A DNA stretch of 9,166 bases from an uncultured bacterium (GTDB taxonomy: Bacteria > Cyanobacteriota > Vampirovibrionia > Gastranaerophilales > Gastranaerophilaceae). The stretch covers positions 1 through 9,166 of the forward strand of contig CAMDZX010000069.1 in NCBI GenBank assembly GCA_945910925.1. The letters are read 5' to 3'. A model generated the notes under the pieces. It did no database searches. It was not told the DNA's origin and saw nothing but the letters and a program-made list of their open reading frames with translations. A program made the position numbers and the translations under genes. Below are positions 1-6,278 of this stretch, in pieces. Within the stretch, counting starts at the first letter, position 1; each line of letters opens with the position of its first letter.

Positions 1-41
1 TTCAAAAAATCATCTACTCTTAATTGGATTGTTTTTGACAT
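1..41 (-). CDS. N-terminus of a RelB/DinJ-like type II antitoxin (partial, runs off the left edge)
   Basis: Only 13 codons and two bases are inside the window. They encode MSKTIQLRVDDFL, preceded at ideal distance by AAGGAGG and further upstream by a well-formed promoter, so this is a genuine gene start. The peptide matches the opening beta-strand of ribbon-helix-helix antitoxins of the RelB/DinJ type, which typically begin with a short polar stretch and then I-x-[LIV]-R-[VI]-D. Known members bind DNA through this strand as dimers, repress their own operon, and neutralise a RelE/YafQ-type mRNA-cleaving toxin usually encoded just downstream. That downstream gene would lie outside the window. 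Another ribbon-helix-helix regulator (CopG or Arc type) would start in a similar way, so the family call rests on very little sequence. Confidence 0.5.
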   Translation of the reverse strand, partial: MSKTIQLRVDDFL

Positions 42-47
42 AAATAG

Positions 48-54
48 CCTCCTT
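48..54 (-). promoter_or_regulatory. Ribosome binding site of the antitoxin-like gene
   Basis: AAGGAGG reads on the minus strand and ends 6 nt before the ATG at 41-39. It is one of the best Shine-Dalgarno matches in the window and is the main reason for accepting a gene of which only 13 codons are visible. Confidence 0.8.
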
Positions 55-76
55 ATTTGTATTTATTTGTAATTAC

Positions 77-105
77 ATTTTAATACATTTGAAATAACTT
101 TTCAA
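77..105 (-). promoter_or_regulatory. Sigma-70-type promoter of the antitoxin-like gene, overlapping a dyad
   Basis: On the minus strand a -35 box TTGAAA (105-100) is separated by exactly 17 nt from a -10 box TAAAAT (82-77). Transcription would start near 70, leaving a leader of about 30 nt with the ribosome site at 54-48. The -35 box is also one arm of an inverted repeat (TTGAAA at 89-94 and TTTCAA at 100-105 on the plus strand), placed where a repressor would block RNA polymerase. That is the arrangement expected for an autoregulated toxin-antitoxin operon, but the operator role is inference. Confidence 0.6.
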
Positions 106-178
106 CACATCTTTGTGTTTAATTTGACAATTTAATAAGTGATATAAATTTATTGTTTGCCTGTATATGCAACATATA

Positions 179-718
179 TTACAATAGAATTCTTGGATTT
201 ACATTTGCAGTTATTCTGTCAGTAAGCAATTTATAAACTTCAAAGGTAATATAACAGTCCTTCAACCCTCTGTGGTTGTTGCTTGTATCTATATGATAAT
301 ATTGAGCAATAGTAGTTAATTTATAATTCCTTAATTTTATTGCTTTTTTTGCAATTTTCATCGTATCCATTTGTTGGTTATGAAAATCAAGTCCGAAACA
401 TCTTTTGTACTTTGTTCTTATAAACCCCAAATCAAAACTTACATTATGCCCCATAACCGTGTCATCTCCAATAAAATCAATAAATAAAGGTAACACCGTT
501 TTTATCCCGGGTGCATTTTGAACCATAGCTTGAGTTATACCGGTAAGGCTTGATATGAAATTACTTATTTCTTTATTCGGGTTTATAAGTGATGAAAATT
601 CTTTAACGACTTTATTATCTCTTACTTTTAGAGCAGAAAGTTCAATTATTTCATCTTCCAACGGACTTAATCCTGTGGTTTCAATATCAATAACCGTATA
701 ATTTCTATCTGTAATCAT
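179..718 (-). CDS. DEDDh-family 3'-5' exonuclease (DnaQ / PolC-exonuclease-like), stand-alone
   Basis: A 179-residue stand-alone exonuclease domain of the DnaQ-like (RNase T/epsilon) superfamily, which removes nucleotides from 3' ends using two metal ions. All catalytic positions are visible: Asp11 and Glu13 in the ExoI motif VIDIETTGL, Asp96 in the ExoII motif GHNVSFDLGF, and His149 plus Asp154 in the ExoIII motif HRGLKD, which makes it DEDDh rather than DEDDy. It lacks polymerase, helicase and GIY-YIG domains. Whether its substrate is DNA (proofreading or repair, as for epsilon) or RNA cannot be told from sequence. The ATG at 718-716 is preferred over the in-frame ATG at 745, because AAAAGGGGA lies 9 nt upstream and the family fold begins right at the ExoI strand. 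The start overlaps the miaB stop by one base (TAATG), indicating translational coupling. Confidence 0.88.
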   Translation of the reverse strand: MITDRNYTVIDIETTGLSPLEDEIIELSALKVRDNKVVKEFSSLINPNKEISNFISSLTGITQAMVQNAPGIKTVLPLFIDFIGDDTVMGHNVSFDLGFIRTKYKRCFGLDFHNQQMDTMKIAKKAIKLRNYKLTTIAQYYHIDTSNNHRGLKDCYITFEVYKLLTDRITANVNPRILL

Positions 719-2034
719 TATATCAATTCCCCTTTTAAGTACCATGTTTTTGCACCGTTTATTTTAACGTTGACAAACTCCCCGATTTTATTTTCATTAC
801 ACGGAACATGTACCATTTTGTTATTTCTAGTTCTGCCTGATATTATATTTGTTCCTTTGTGGTTTTCAAATTTTTCCACAAGGATTTCCATTTCACGACC
901 CACATATTTTTGATTTGATTTTAAACAAGCTTCTCTTACTGTTTCGTTCAGCCTTGCAAGTCGTTCCTCTTTAACCTCTTTTGACAAGAACTTATCGACC
1001 CATTTCGCAGCAACGGTGCCTTCTCGTGGAGAATATGCCGCAGTATTCGAGTAATCAAGTTCAAGCTTTAATATTTCATCACAAGTATGTTGGAACTGCT
1101 CCTCAGTTTCACCCGGAAATCCGGCAATAAAGTCACTTGTTATTGTTACATCTTTCACTTTATCTCTGATATGTGCGCAAATTTTTGTATAGGTTTCTAC
1201 ATCATATCTTCTGTTCATTTTCTTTAATACATAGTCGTCACCCGACTGCATAGGAATATGGAAATATTCACAGACTTTATCGAGTTCAACGACAGTATCA
1301 ATCAATTCTTCTGTGATATCCGTAGGATAAGAGGTTACAAACCTAATTCTAAACTTACCGTCAAGAGCATTTATTGCCTTTAGAAGTCCTGCAAGGTTAA
1401 CTTCTTCCCCTAATTCATTTATACCCTTATAACTGTCTACATTTTGTCCTAAAAGCGTAATTTCTTTAAACCCTTCAGAAAGAGCTTTTTTAACCTCACC
1501 CATTATTTGTTCAAAGTTTCTTGAGCGTTCACGCCCTCTTGTATAAGGGACAATACAATATGAACAAAAATTATTACATCCTTCCATTATTGGAACCCAA
1601 GCGTTAACACCTTTTTTACGGATAATATCCAAATTATCCTCAGAATACGGAATTTCCTCCGTAGAACATATTCTTTCGCCATTTTCTATGCGTTTGATAA
1701 GTTCGGGAAGTTCATAAAGTCTGTGCGTACCTAAAACTAAGTCGACATAAGGCGCACGTTTAAACAAATCCTCTTTCTTTTGTTGTGCAACACATCCCGC
1801 AAAAACAATCTTGAGATTTGGTCTTGTTTTTTTCCATTTACCCCATGTTCCTATTGCGCTAAACGCTTTATCTTCTGACAACTGACGAATAGAACAGGTA
1901 TTTATTATCAAAAGGTCTGCTTTCTTAGCCTCTAATGTTTGTTCATAATCCAACCATTGAAGCATACCAAGCATTCTTTCTTCATCCGATTTATTCATTT
2001 GACAACCGAGCGTTTCTATATAAACCTTTTTCAT
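718..2034 (-). CDS. miaB: tRNA-2-methylthio-N6-dimethylallyladenosine synthase MiaB
   Basis: Cytoplasmic radical-SAM methylthiotransferase of 438 residues, the usual family length. It converts i6A at position 37 of tRNAs reading UNN codons to ms2i6A, using S-adenosylmethionine and two [4Fe-4S] clusters. The N-terminal methylthiotransferase domain carries Cys11 (LGCQMNKSD), Cys47 (NTCSIR) and Cys81 (AGCVAQQ) for the auxiliary cluster. The radical-SAM core has CxxxCxxC at Cys153, Cys157 and Cys160, followed by IVPYTRGRE. A C-terminal TRAM domain (about 370-438, starting near KYVGREMEILVE) binds the tRNA. VPYTRGRE and the overall match favour MiaB over MtaB or RimO. An upstream in-frame TTG at 2061 is rejected because it leaves one base after the tRNA and strong ribosome sites precede the ATG at 2034. 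The gene lies 28 nt downstream of tRNA-Arg and is coupled to the exonuclease gene. Confidence 0.95.
   Translation of the reverse strand: MKKVYIETLGCQMNKSDEERMLGMLQWLDYEQTLEAKKADLLIINTCSIRQLSEDKAFSAIGTWGKWKKTRPNLKIVFAGCVAQQKKEDLFKRAPYVDLVLGTHRLYELPELIKRIENGERICSTEEIPYSEDNLDIIRKKGVNAWVPIMEGCNNFCSYCIVPYTRGRERSRNFEQIMGEVKKALSEGFKEITLLGQNVDSYKGINELGEEVNLAGLLKAINALDGKFRIRFVTSYPTDITEELIDTVVELDKVCEYFHIPMQSGDDYVLKKMNRRYDVETYTKICAHIRDKVKDVTITSDFIAGFPGETEEQFQHTCDEILKLELDYSNTAAYSPREGTVAAKWVDKFLSKEVKEERLARLNETVREACLKSNQKYVGREMEILVEKFENHKGTNIISGRTRNNKMVHVPCNENKIGEFVNVKINGAKTWYLKGELI
728..736 (-). promoter_or_regulatory. Ribosome binding site deciding the exonuclease start, inside the end of miaB
   Basis: AAAAGGGGA lies within the last codons of miaB and ends 9 nt before the ATG at 718. 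It supports the downstream start; the in-frame ATG at 745 would place this site inside the coding region. Confidence 0.7.
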
Positions 2035-2040
2035 ACCTAT

Positions 2041-2049
2041 CCTTCCCCT
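2041..2049 (-). promoter_or_regulatory. Ribosome binding site deciding the miaB start
   Basis: AGGGGAAGG ends 6 nt before the ATG at 2034 and fills most of the 28-nt gap after the tRNA. It offers two overlapping Shine-Dalgarno registers (AGGGG and GAAGG). Confidence 0.7.
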
Positions 2050-2062
2050 TTTAGAAAACAAA

Positions 2063-2136
2063 CGTGCCCGATGGGAGTCGAACCCATGACCTCAGGCTTC
2101 GGAGACCTACGCTCTATCCAACTGAGCTACGGGCAC
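2063..2136 (-). tRNA. tRNA-Arg, anticodon CCG
   Basis: A complete 74-nt cloverleaf on the minus strand. The 7-bp acceptor stem pairs GTGCCCG with CGGGCAC and the discriminator is G. The D arm is GCTC-AGTTGGATA-GAGC, with an A at the position used for arginine identity. The anticodon stem is TAGGT/GCCTG (G-T pairs at both ends) around loop CTCCGAA, giving anticodon CCG (2102-2100) for codon CGG. The variable loop is AGGTC and the T arm is ATGGG-TTCGACT-CCCAT. CCA is not encoded, so it must be added by tRNA nucleotidyltransferase. A TATAAT box lies 17 nt upstream, and miaB begins 28 nt downstream with no terminator between, so the tRNA is probably cut out of the miaB transcript. Confidence 0.96.
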
Positions 2137-2152
2137 AAGCCGTATGTATTTA

Positions 2153-2158
2153 ATTATA
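2153..2158 (-). promoter_or_regulatory. -10 box for the tRNA-Arg / miaB / exonuclease unit
   Basis: A consensus TATAAT lies in the 44-nt gap between the U32 gene and the tRNA, 17 nt before the mature tRNA 5' end, giving a leader of about 10 nt for RNase P to remove. At 17 nt upstream there is only AATTTA, so no good -35 box is seen. Read-through from the secDF-U32 operon remains possible because no hairpin terminator separates them. Confidence 0.55.
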
Positions 2159-2180
2159 CCCCAAACAAAATTGTATAAAT

Positions 2181-3905
2181 TTAACTTAATATAACCATTT
2201 CACAATTCTTACAATCAAATTTTAGCGGGTATTTTGCACCTTTTTCATCAACAAGAAAAAGTTTCTTTTCCGAGCGGCACATATTAAGTGCATATTTTAA
2301 ACAATGTTTTGTTCGCATAAGTTCTATCGGCTTATTATCACCAACTATTTCGCAATTACATTTTGAATAAAATTCTCTTGCCGAATCGTTGTAAACATTG
2401 GCTCTGTAATCGTACTCAGACTTGTAGAATTCGCTATAATTCAATTCTTTTTGTATCTCTTTCGGGTAATTTTTAATCCTCTCCTGCATTAATAAAGATA
2501 AGCCTTTTCGACGAAGTTCATTAATAACGGATATTGGCATAAAAGGAATATGTCCGCTGATATTAACTCTATCAATATAGAAATCCGATTCTCCTGTTTT
2601 TGAAAACTGTGTTCTAAAGGTTTCATTCATTCTTGCAGGATTATGCGAAAGTGTACTCGACGGAAATTCCAATGAAACCATATTATTGTCCTCATCCGTC
2701 AAAATAATTCTATTATCAACTACACATAGACTTATACCGATTTTTCTGGTAACCTTCGCATTATTAATATATTTCTCGTATTTAGCATCCTTATTTCGGT
2801 ATACAAAATCCCCCTTCTTAATCTCCGACATGCGGTTAGGGTATATTCGATTGTCCTCAACCTTATTTACCAGACACCCAAAATCATTTCCGAGACACAA
2901 TCCGTCTTGAGGATTAATTGTATCTAAAGAATCAATCTCAAAAAAATCACGACCGATTTTAGTAACCTTGCCCACAAATTGCCCCTTTGGAACATCAAAA
3001 TTAAAGCATTTCCTGCGCTCTCTTAAAAAGTAATCGGTATATCCTCTGTTAAAAGTTTTTGTAATATCCGGCGTGATATCGGTAAACACTTTTCCTGAAG
3101 ATGTTTTATCAGATAAATTATTAAGCAGTTTACGATAATAAAGAACTACACTTTTAACATAGTTAATATCCTTTAAACGTCCTTCTATTTTAAAAGAATT
3201 AACCCCGATATCGACCAATTCTTTTAAGTGATTAGAAGCATTAAAGTCTTTTAAAGAAAGAAGATGTTTATTTTGAGCAATAACGTTTCCAAAATCATCA
3301 ACAAGTGTATATTTTTTTCGGCAAGGCTGCGCACATTCCCCCCTGTTTGCGGAACGTCCTCCTATATGTTCGCTGAGATAGCATAGTCCGCTATACGAAA
3401 CACATAGAGCACCGTGAATAAAACATTCCAATTCGACTTTTGTATTGCTTCGTATATCACGTATCTTGTCAAGAGAAAGCTCTCTTGCAAGAACTACACG
3501 TGGTACACCAACACGCTCAAAAAATTTGACTTTCTCAATATCTCTGTTATCACATTGAGTGCTAATATGAATTGGTATCGGCGGAAGTTTACCGTTTATT
3601 GCGAGTTCAAGAATCCCCATATCCTGAATAATAATACCGTCAACTCCGATATCATACAGTTCTTGAATCATATTTACCGCTTCTTGCAATTCAGAATTTG
3701 AGAGAACCGTATTTAAGGTAACGTATATTCTGACATAAAACCGATGAGCATAATCAACAATTTCTTTGATATCGTTTATTGTATTTCCGGCTTTGCTCCT
3801 TGCACCAAATGCAGGTCCTCCGATATAAACCGCATCAGCACCGCAATCAATCGCCGCAAAGGCGGTTTCTTTATCTTTTGCAGGTGCAAGAAGTTCGGTT
3901 TGCAT
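2181..3905 (-). CDS. U32 family protein, RlhA (YdcP)-like, probable 23S rRNA C2501 hydroxylation
   Basis: A 574-residue U32 protein. The family was named as peptidases, but characterised members (RlhA, TrhP, UbiU/UbiV) act in hydroxylation and carry an Fe-S cluster. The Prosite-type U32 signature is complete at 160-178 (E-C-F-I-H-G-A-L-C then G-L-C-Y-L-S). Likely cluster ligands are Cys168, Cys175, Cys191 and Cys195, within RSANRGECAQPCR. The TIM-barrel-like half begins at MQTELLAPAKDKETA. After FNRGYTDYFL (285-294) comes a beta-rich middle (310-450) like that of long U32 proteins. The C-terminus has a second cysteine set (Cys535, Cys543, Cys565, Cys568; MRTKHCLKY and CKNCEM) typical of the RlhA branch, although E. 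coli RlhA is longer. The start at 3905 is chosen for its ribosome site and family alignment; the open frame extends to 3986 inside secF. Substrate assignment is inference. Confidence 0.82.
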   Translation of the reverse strand: MQTELLAPAKDKETAFAAIDCGADAVYIGGPAFGARSKAGNTINDIKEIVDYAHRFYVRIYVTLNTVLSNSELQEAVNMIQELYDIGVDGIIIQDMGILELAINGKLPPIPIHISTQCDNRDIEKVKFFERVGVPRVVLARELSLDKIRDIRSNTKVELECFIHGALCVSYSGLCYLSEHIGGRSANRGECAQPCRKKYTLVDDFGNVIAQNKHLLSLKDFNASNHLKELVDIGVNSFKIEGRLKDINYVKSVVLYYRKLLNNLSDKTSSGKVFTDITPDITKTFNRGYTDYFLRERRKCFNFDVPKGQFVGKVTKIGRDFFEIDSLDTINPQDGLCLGNDFGCLVNKVEDNRIYPNRMSEIKKGDFVYRNKDAKYEKYINNAKVTRKIGISLCVVDNRIILTDEDNNMVSLEFPSSTLSHNPARMNETFRTQFSKTGESDFYIDRVNISGHIPFMPISVINELRRKGLSLLMQERIKNYPKEIQKELNYSEFYKSEYDYRANVYNDSAREFYSKCNCEIVGDNKPIELMRTKHCLKYALNMCRSEKKLFLVDEKGAKYPLKFDCKNCEMVILS

Positions 3906-3912
3906 ATCAATA

Positions 3913-3919
3913 TCACCTC
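3913..3919 (-). promoter_or_regulatory. Ribosome binding site of the U32 gene, abutting the secF stop
   Basis: GAGGTGA begins at the last base of the secF TAG stop (3921-3919) and ends 7 nt before the ATG at 3905. A ribosome finishing secF would sit on this site, so the two genes are probably translationally coupled. Confidence 0.75.
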
Positions 3920-4893
3920 TATACCGCAGGCTGAACAGAAGGTGTTGGTTTATGCGTTTGATTGTCTTTATCCTTCCATATATCAATCAAGACAGAACAG
4001 AAGAATATACTTGAATATGTACCTATTGCAATACCTAAAATCATCGCAAGTACGAAGTCTTTTGTTGTAACTCCGCCAAAGAAATACAACGCAAACAATG
4101 TTATCAATGTAGTCAATGACGTATTAATACTTCTTGTAAGAGTTTGATTAATACTGTAATTGATGATTTCGCTAAAAGACATCTTCTTTGCATAATATCT
4201 TAAATTTTCTCTGATTCTGTCAAATACAACGATTGTATCGTGAACAGAGAAACCTATAACCGTCAAAATAGCAGTTACAAAAAGTGCATCAATTTCAACA
4301 CCGTAAAATATCCCCATCAGAGCAAATACACCACATACAAACACCACGTCATGAACCAATCCTAATATAGCCGCAAGAGCATAATCAAATTGGAAACGAA
4401 TTGTCAGATAACAAATAATACCCAACAACGCAAGAGTAAGTGCTATTAATGAATTTTTAAATAATTCTTTACCCACAGTAGGTCCGACTGATGAAACTTG
4501 AACAAGTTCAGCGTTCGGATAATTTTTTTGAATTGTCTGTGTTATTTTTTGTTGTGTATCAGATTTACTGTCAATAAATTTGGTTCTGATAGAAATCATT
4601 GATTTTAAATCAGTATTATCTTTTGCCACATTAACATTTATTATTTGAATCAGCGGATTTTCTATTCCCGCATTCTCAAGATTATTTCTTAATTCTGCAA
4701 TTTTATCATTGGTTATATCTTTTTTTACCCCATACTGGAGAGTTGTTCCGCCCGTATAATCAATACCGACTCTAAGAGGTGTATGCGTTGGTGTTACAAC
4801 TGTTGAGTATAACATTCCTACAATACCCGGCAAGAGCAACAATGCCGATAATGCCAAACACCAGAATCTAAATTTAACTATATCCAGTTTCAT
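3919..4893 (-). CDS. secF: Protein translocase subunit SecF
   Basis: Inner-membrane RND-type partner of SecD; the pair uses the proton-motive force to help draw preproteins through SecYEG. At 324 residues it is of normal length. TM1 is about 9-30, and the external P4-like domain (about 31-145) opens with GIDYTGG (43-49) and ends with VGPTVGKEL (136-144). TM2-TM6 are about 146-166, 170-195, 200-224, 257-274 and 279-305. The SecF signature GFSVHDTIVVFDRIREN is at 214-230. It has a short polar tail. The start at 4893 has AAAGGT about 10 nt upstream and lies 17 nt after the secD stop, so the two are co-transcribed as separate genes rather than fused. No yajC is present in the window. Confidence 0.96.
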   Translation of the reverse strand: MKLDIVKFRFWCLALSALLLLPGIVGMLYSTVVTPTHTPLRVGIDYTGGTTLQYGVKKDITNDKIAELRNNLENAGIENPLIQIINVNVAKDNTDLKSMISIRTKFIDSKSDTQQKITQTIQKNYPNAELVQVSSVGPTVGKELFKNSLIALTLALLGIICYLTIRFQFDYALAAILGLVHDVVFVCGVFALMGIFYGVEIDALFVTAILTVIGFSVHDTIVVFDRIRENLRYYAKKMSFSEIINYSINQTLTRSINTSLTTLITLFALYFFGGVTTKDFVLAMILGIAIGTYSSIFFCSVLIDIWKDKDNQTHKPTPSVQPAV

Positions 4894-4910
4894 AATTTAT
4901 ATAACCTTTC

Positions 4911-6221
4911 TTAATCTATAATACCAAATTTTGCATTTTCTTTTTTTGTTTCGGTAACTTGATACCCTTGTCCGATTTCATCAGTTCTCAGACCAAACAA
5001 AGCAGGATTTGTAAGGGATTTTGTTCCAAAAATCAAGAGCATAAAGTTTTTGGTTACCGTAATAGCCGAGAACATAGAAACAACAACCCCAAGTGCAAGA
5101 GTTAACGCAAACCCCTTTACTATACTTGTACCAAGACAATAAAGAATCACACAGGTAATAATTGTTGTCATGTTTGAATCAAAAATACTTGTAAACGCTC
5201 TGTCAAAACCTGTATTAATTGCCGTAAACAAGGTTCTGCCTGCCCTTAATTCTTCTTTTGTACGTTCAAAAATCAGTATATTAGCATCAACTGCCATACC
5301 TATACTGAGGATAAAGCCGGCAATACCCGCAAGTGTCATTGTAACAGGAATGGTTTTGAATATTGCAAACAAAATCAACCCGTAAATACAAAGAGCAAGG
5401 TCTGCAATAATTCCGGGAACTCTGTAATAAACTATCATGAACAACATTACAAGTCCTAACCCGATAATACCTGCAATTCTTGATTTTGCAATACTATCTG
5501 CACCAAGTGTAGGTCCGACCGTATTTTCTTCTATAATTTTTGCAGGAACAGGTAATGCACCTGCGTTCAACAAATCAACCATTTTCTTTGCTTCTTCATA
5601 TTGGAACCCGTTGTCACCGCCGGAAATCTGTGCACGACCTTCCATAATAGGCTCTCGAATTACTGGAGCGGATTGTAGCTCTCCATTGAAGAATATTGCC
5701 ATTGGTTTTCCGACAAGTTCTCTTGTAAGTTTAGCAAATTTTCTTGTGCCTGTGGCATTGAATTCCAAGTCCACAACCCATTGTCCGTTTGAAGCATTTG
5801 TACTTAAATTAGCTTTTGATAAGTCTTTACCCGTCAAGCCGGTTGAAACCCATTCCGTAGTATATTCAGCATCACCCTTCGGAGCTTTGAACTCCAATTC
5901 CGCAGTATCACCAATGAAGGCTTTTGCCTGCTCCAAATCGGATACATCAGGAATTTCTACAACAAGTCTGTTTTCGCCTGAACGTTGAACAACCGTTTCT
6001 GCAACCCCGAGTTTGTTTACTCTGTTTTCTATTGCAAACATCAAACTATCCATCATATCCGGAGTGATTTTTGCAATTGAATTTGTGGTTTGGGCTTCAA
6101 GCACCAATCTTGAACCGCCAACCAAATCAAGACCCAGTTTCGTAGGCTTTGTCAATATTAGAACAAGTGAAATCAACACCAGAACTACAATACCCCAAAA
6201 CATTATTATTCTATTTTTCAT
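4911..6221 (-). CDS. secD: Protein translocase subunit SecD
   Basis: Larger partner of SecF in the accessory Sec translocase complex, 436 residues. TM1 is about 5-24, followed by LGLDLVGGSRLVLEA (29-43), the conserved start of the first extracytoplasmic domain. The P1 head region runs to about 235 and includes the substrate-contact region around 150-200. VGPTLGADSIAKS (235-247) leads into TM2. TM2-TM6 are about 248-266, 270-289, 294-317, 350-366 and 370-397. GMAVDANILIFERTKEEL (308-325) is the SecD signature containing the proton-pathway Asp (Asp312). It is shorter than the E. coli protein but similar to compact SecD of other phyla. AAGGGAG lies 12 nt upstream of the ATG, slightly further than usual. 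A 57-nt gap separates it from dapA and contains only weak promoter-like matches. Confidence 0.96.
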   Translation of the reverse strand: MKNRIIMFWGIVVLVLISLVLILTKPTKLGLDLVGGSRLVLEAQTTNSIAKITPDMMDSLMFAIENRVNKLGVAETVVQRSGENRLVVEIPDVSDLEQAKAFIGDTAELEFKAPKGDAEYTTEWVSTGLTGKDLSKANLSTNASNGQWVVDLEFNATGTRKFAKLTRELVGKPMAIFFNGELQSAPVIREPIMEGRAQISGGDNGFQYEEAKKMVDLLNAGALPVPAKIIEENTVGPTLGADSIAKSRIAGIIGLGLVMLFMIVYYRVPGIIADLALCIYGLILFAIFKTIPVTMTLAGIAGFILSIGMAVDANILIFERTKEELRAGRTLFTAINTGFDRAFTSIFDSNMTTIITCVILYCLGTSIVKGFALTLALGVVVSMFSAITVTKNFMLLIFGTKSLTNPALFGLRTDEIGQGYQVTETKKENAKFGIID

Positions 6222-6278
6222 TTACTTGTTGTACTCCCTTTTATTATTTACAATTCTATTTTAACAGAAACAATAATA

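Noticed and set aside
124..150. Plus-strand TTGACA (124-129) with a downstream TAAATT/TATAAA, considered as a promoter
   Set aside because: The spacing is 13-15 nt, too short, and it would drive only antisense transcription into the exonuclease gene.
164..178. Hairpin TATATG-TTG-CATATA right after the exonuclease stop, considered as a terminator
   Set aside because: The stem is only 6 bp and A/T-rich and is not followed by a T-run on the minus strand, so it is too weak to call a terminator.
869..880. TTTTTCCACA, one mismatch from a DnaA box
   Set aside because: It is a single site inside miaB coding sequence with no cluster of similar boxes and no dnaA or dnaN nearby, so there is no case for an origin.
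1939..2178. Plus-strand 79-codon open frame across the tRNA
   Set aside because: It is the antisense of tRNA-Arg plus the start of miaB. The MGVEPMTSGFGDLRSIQLSYG stretch is the well-known artefact produced by translating the reverse strand of a tRNA gene.
5437..5988. Plus-strand 183-codon open frame inside secD
   Set aside because: It is fully antisense to a clear secD, its protein is low-complexity and matches no family, and no ribosome site supports it.
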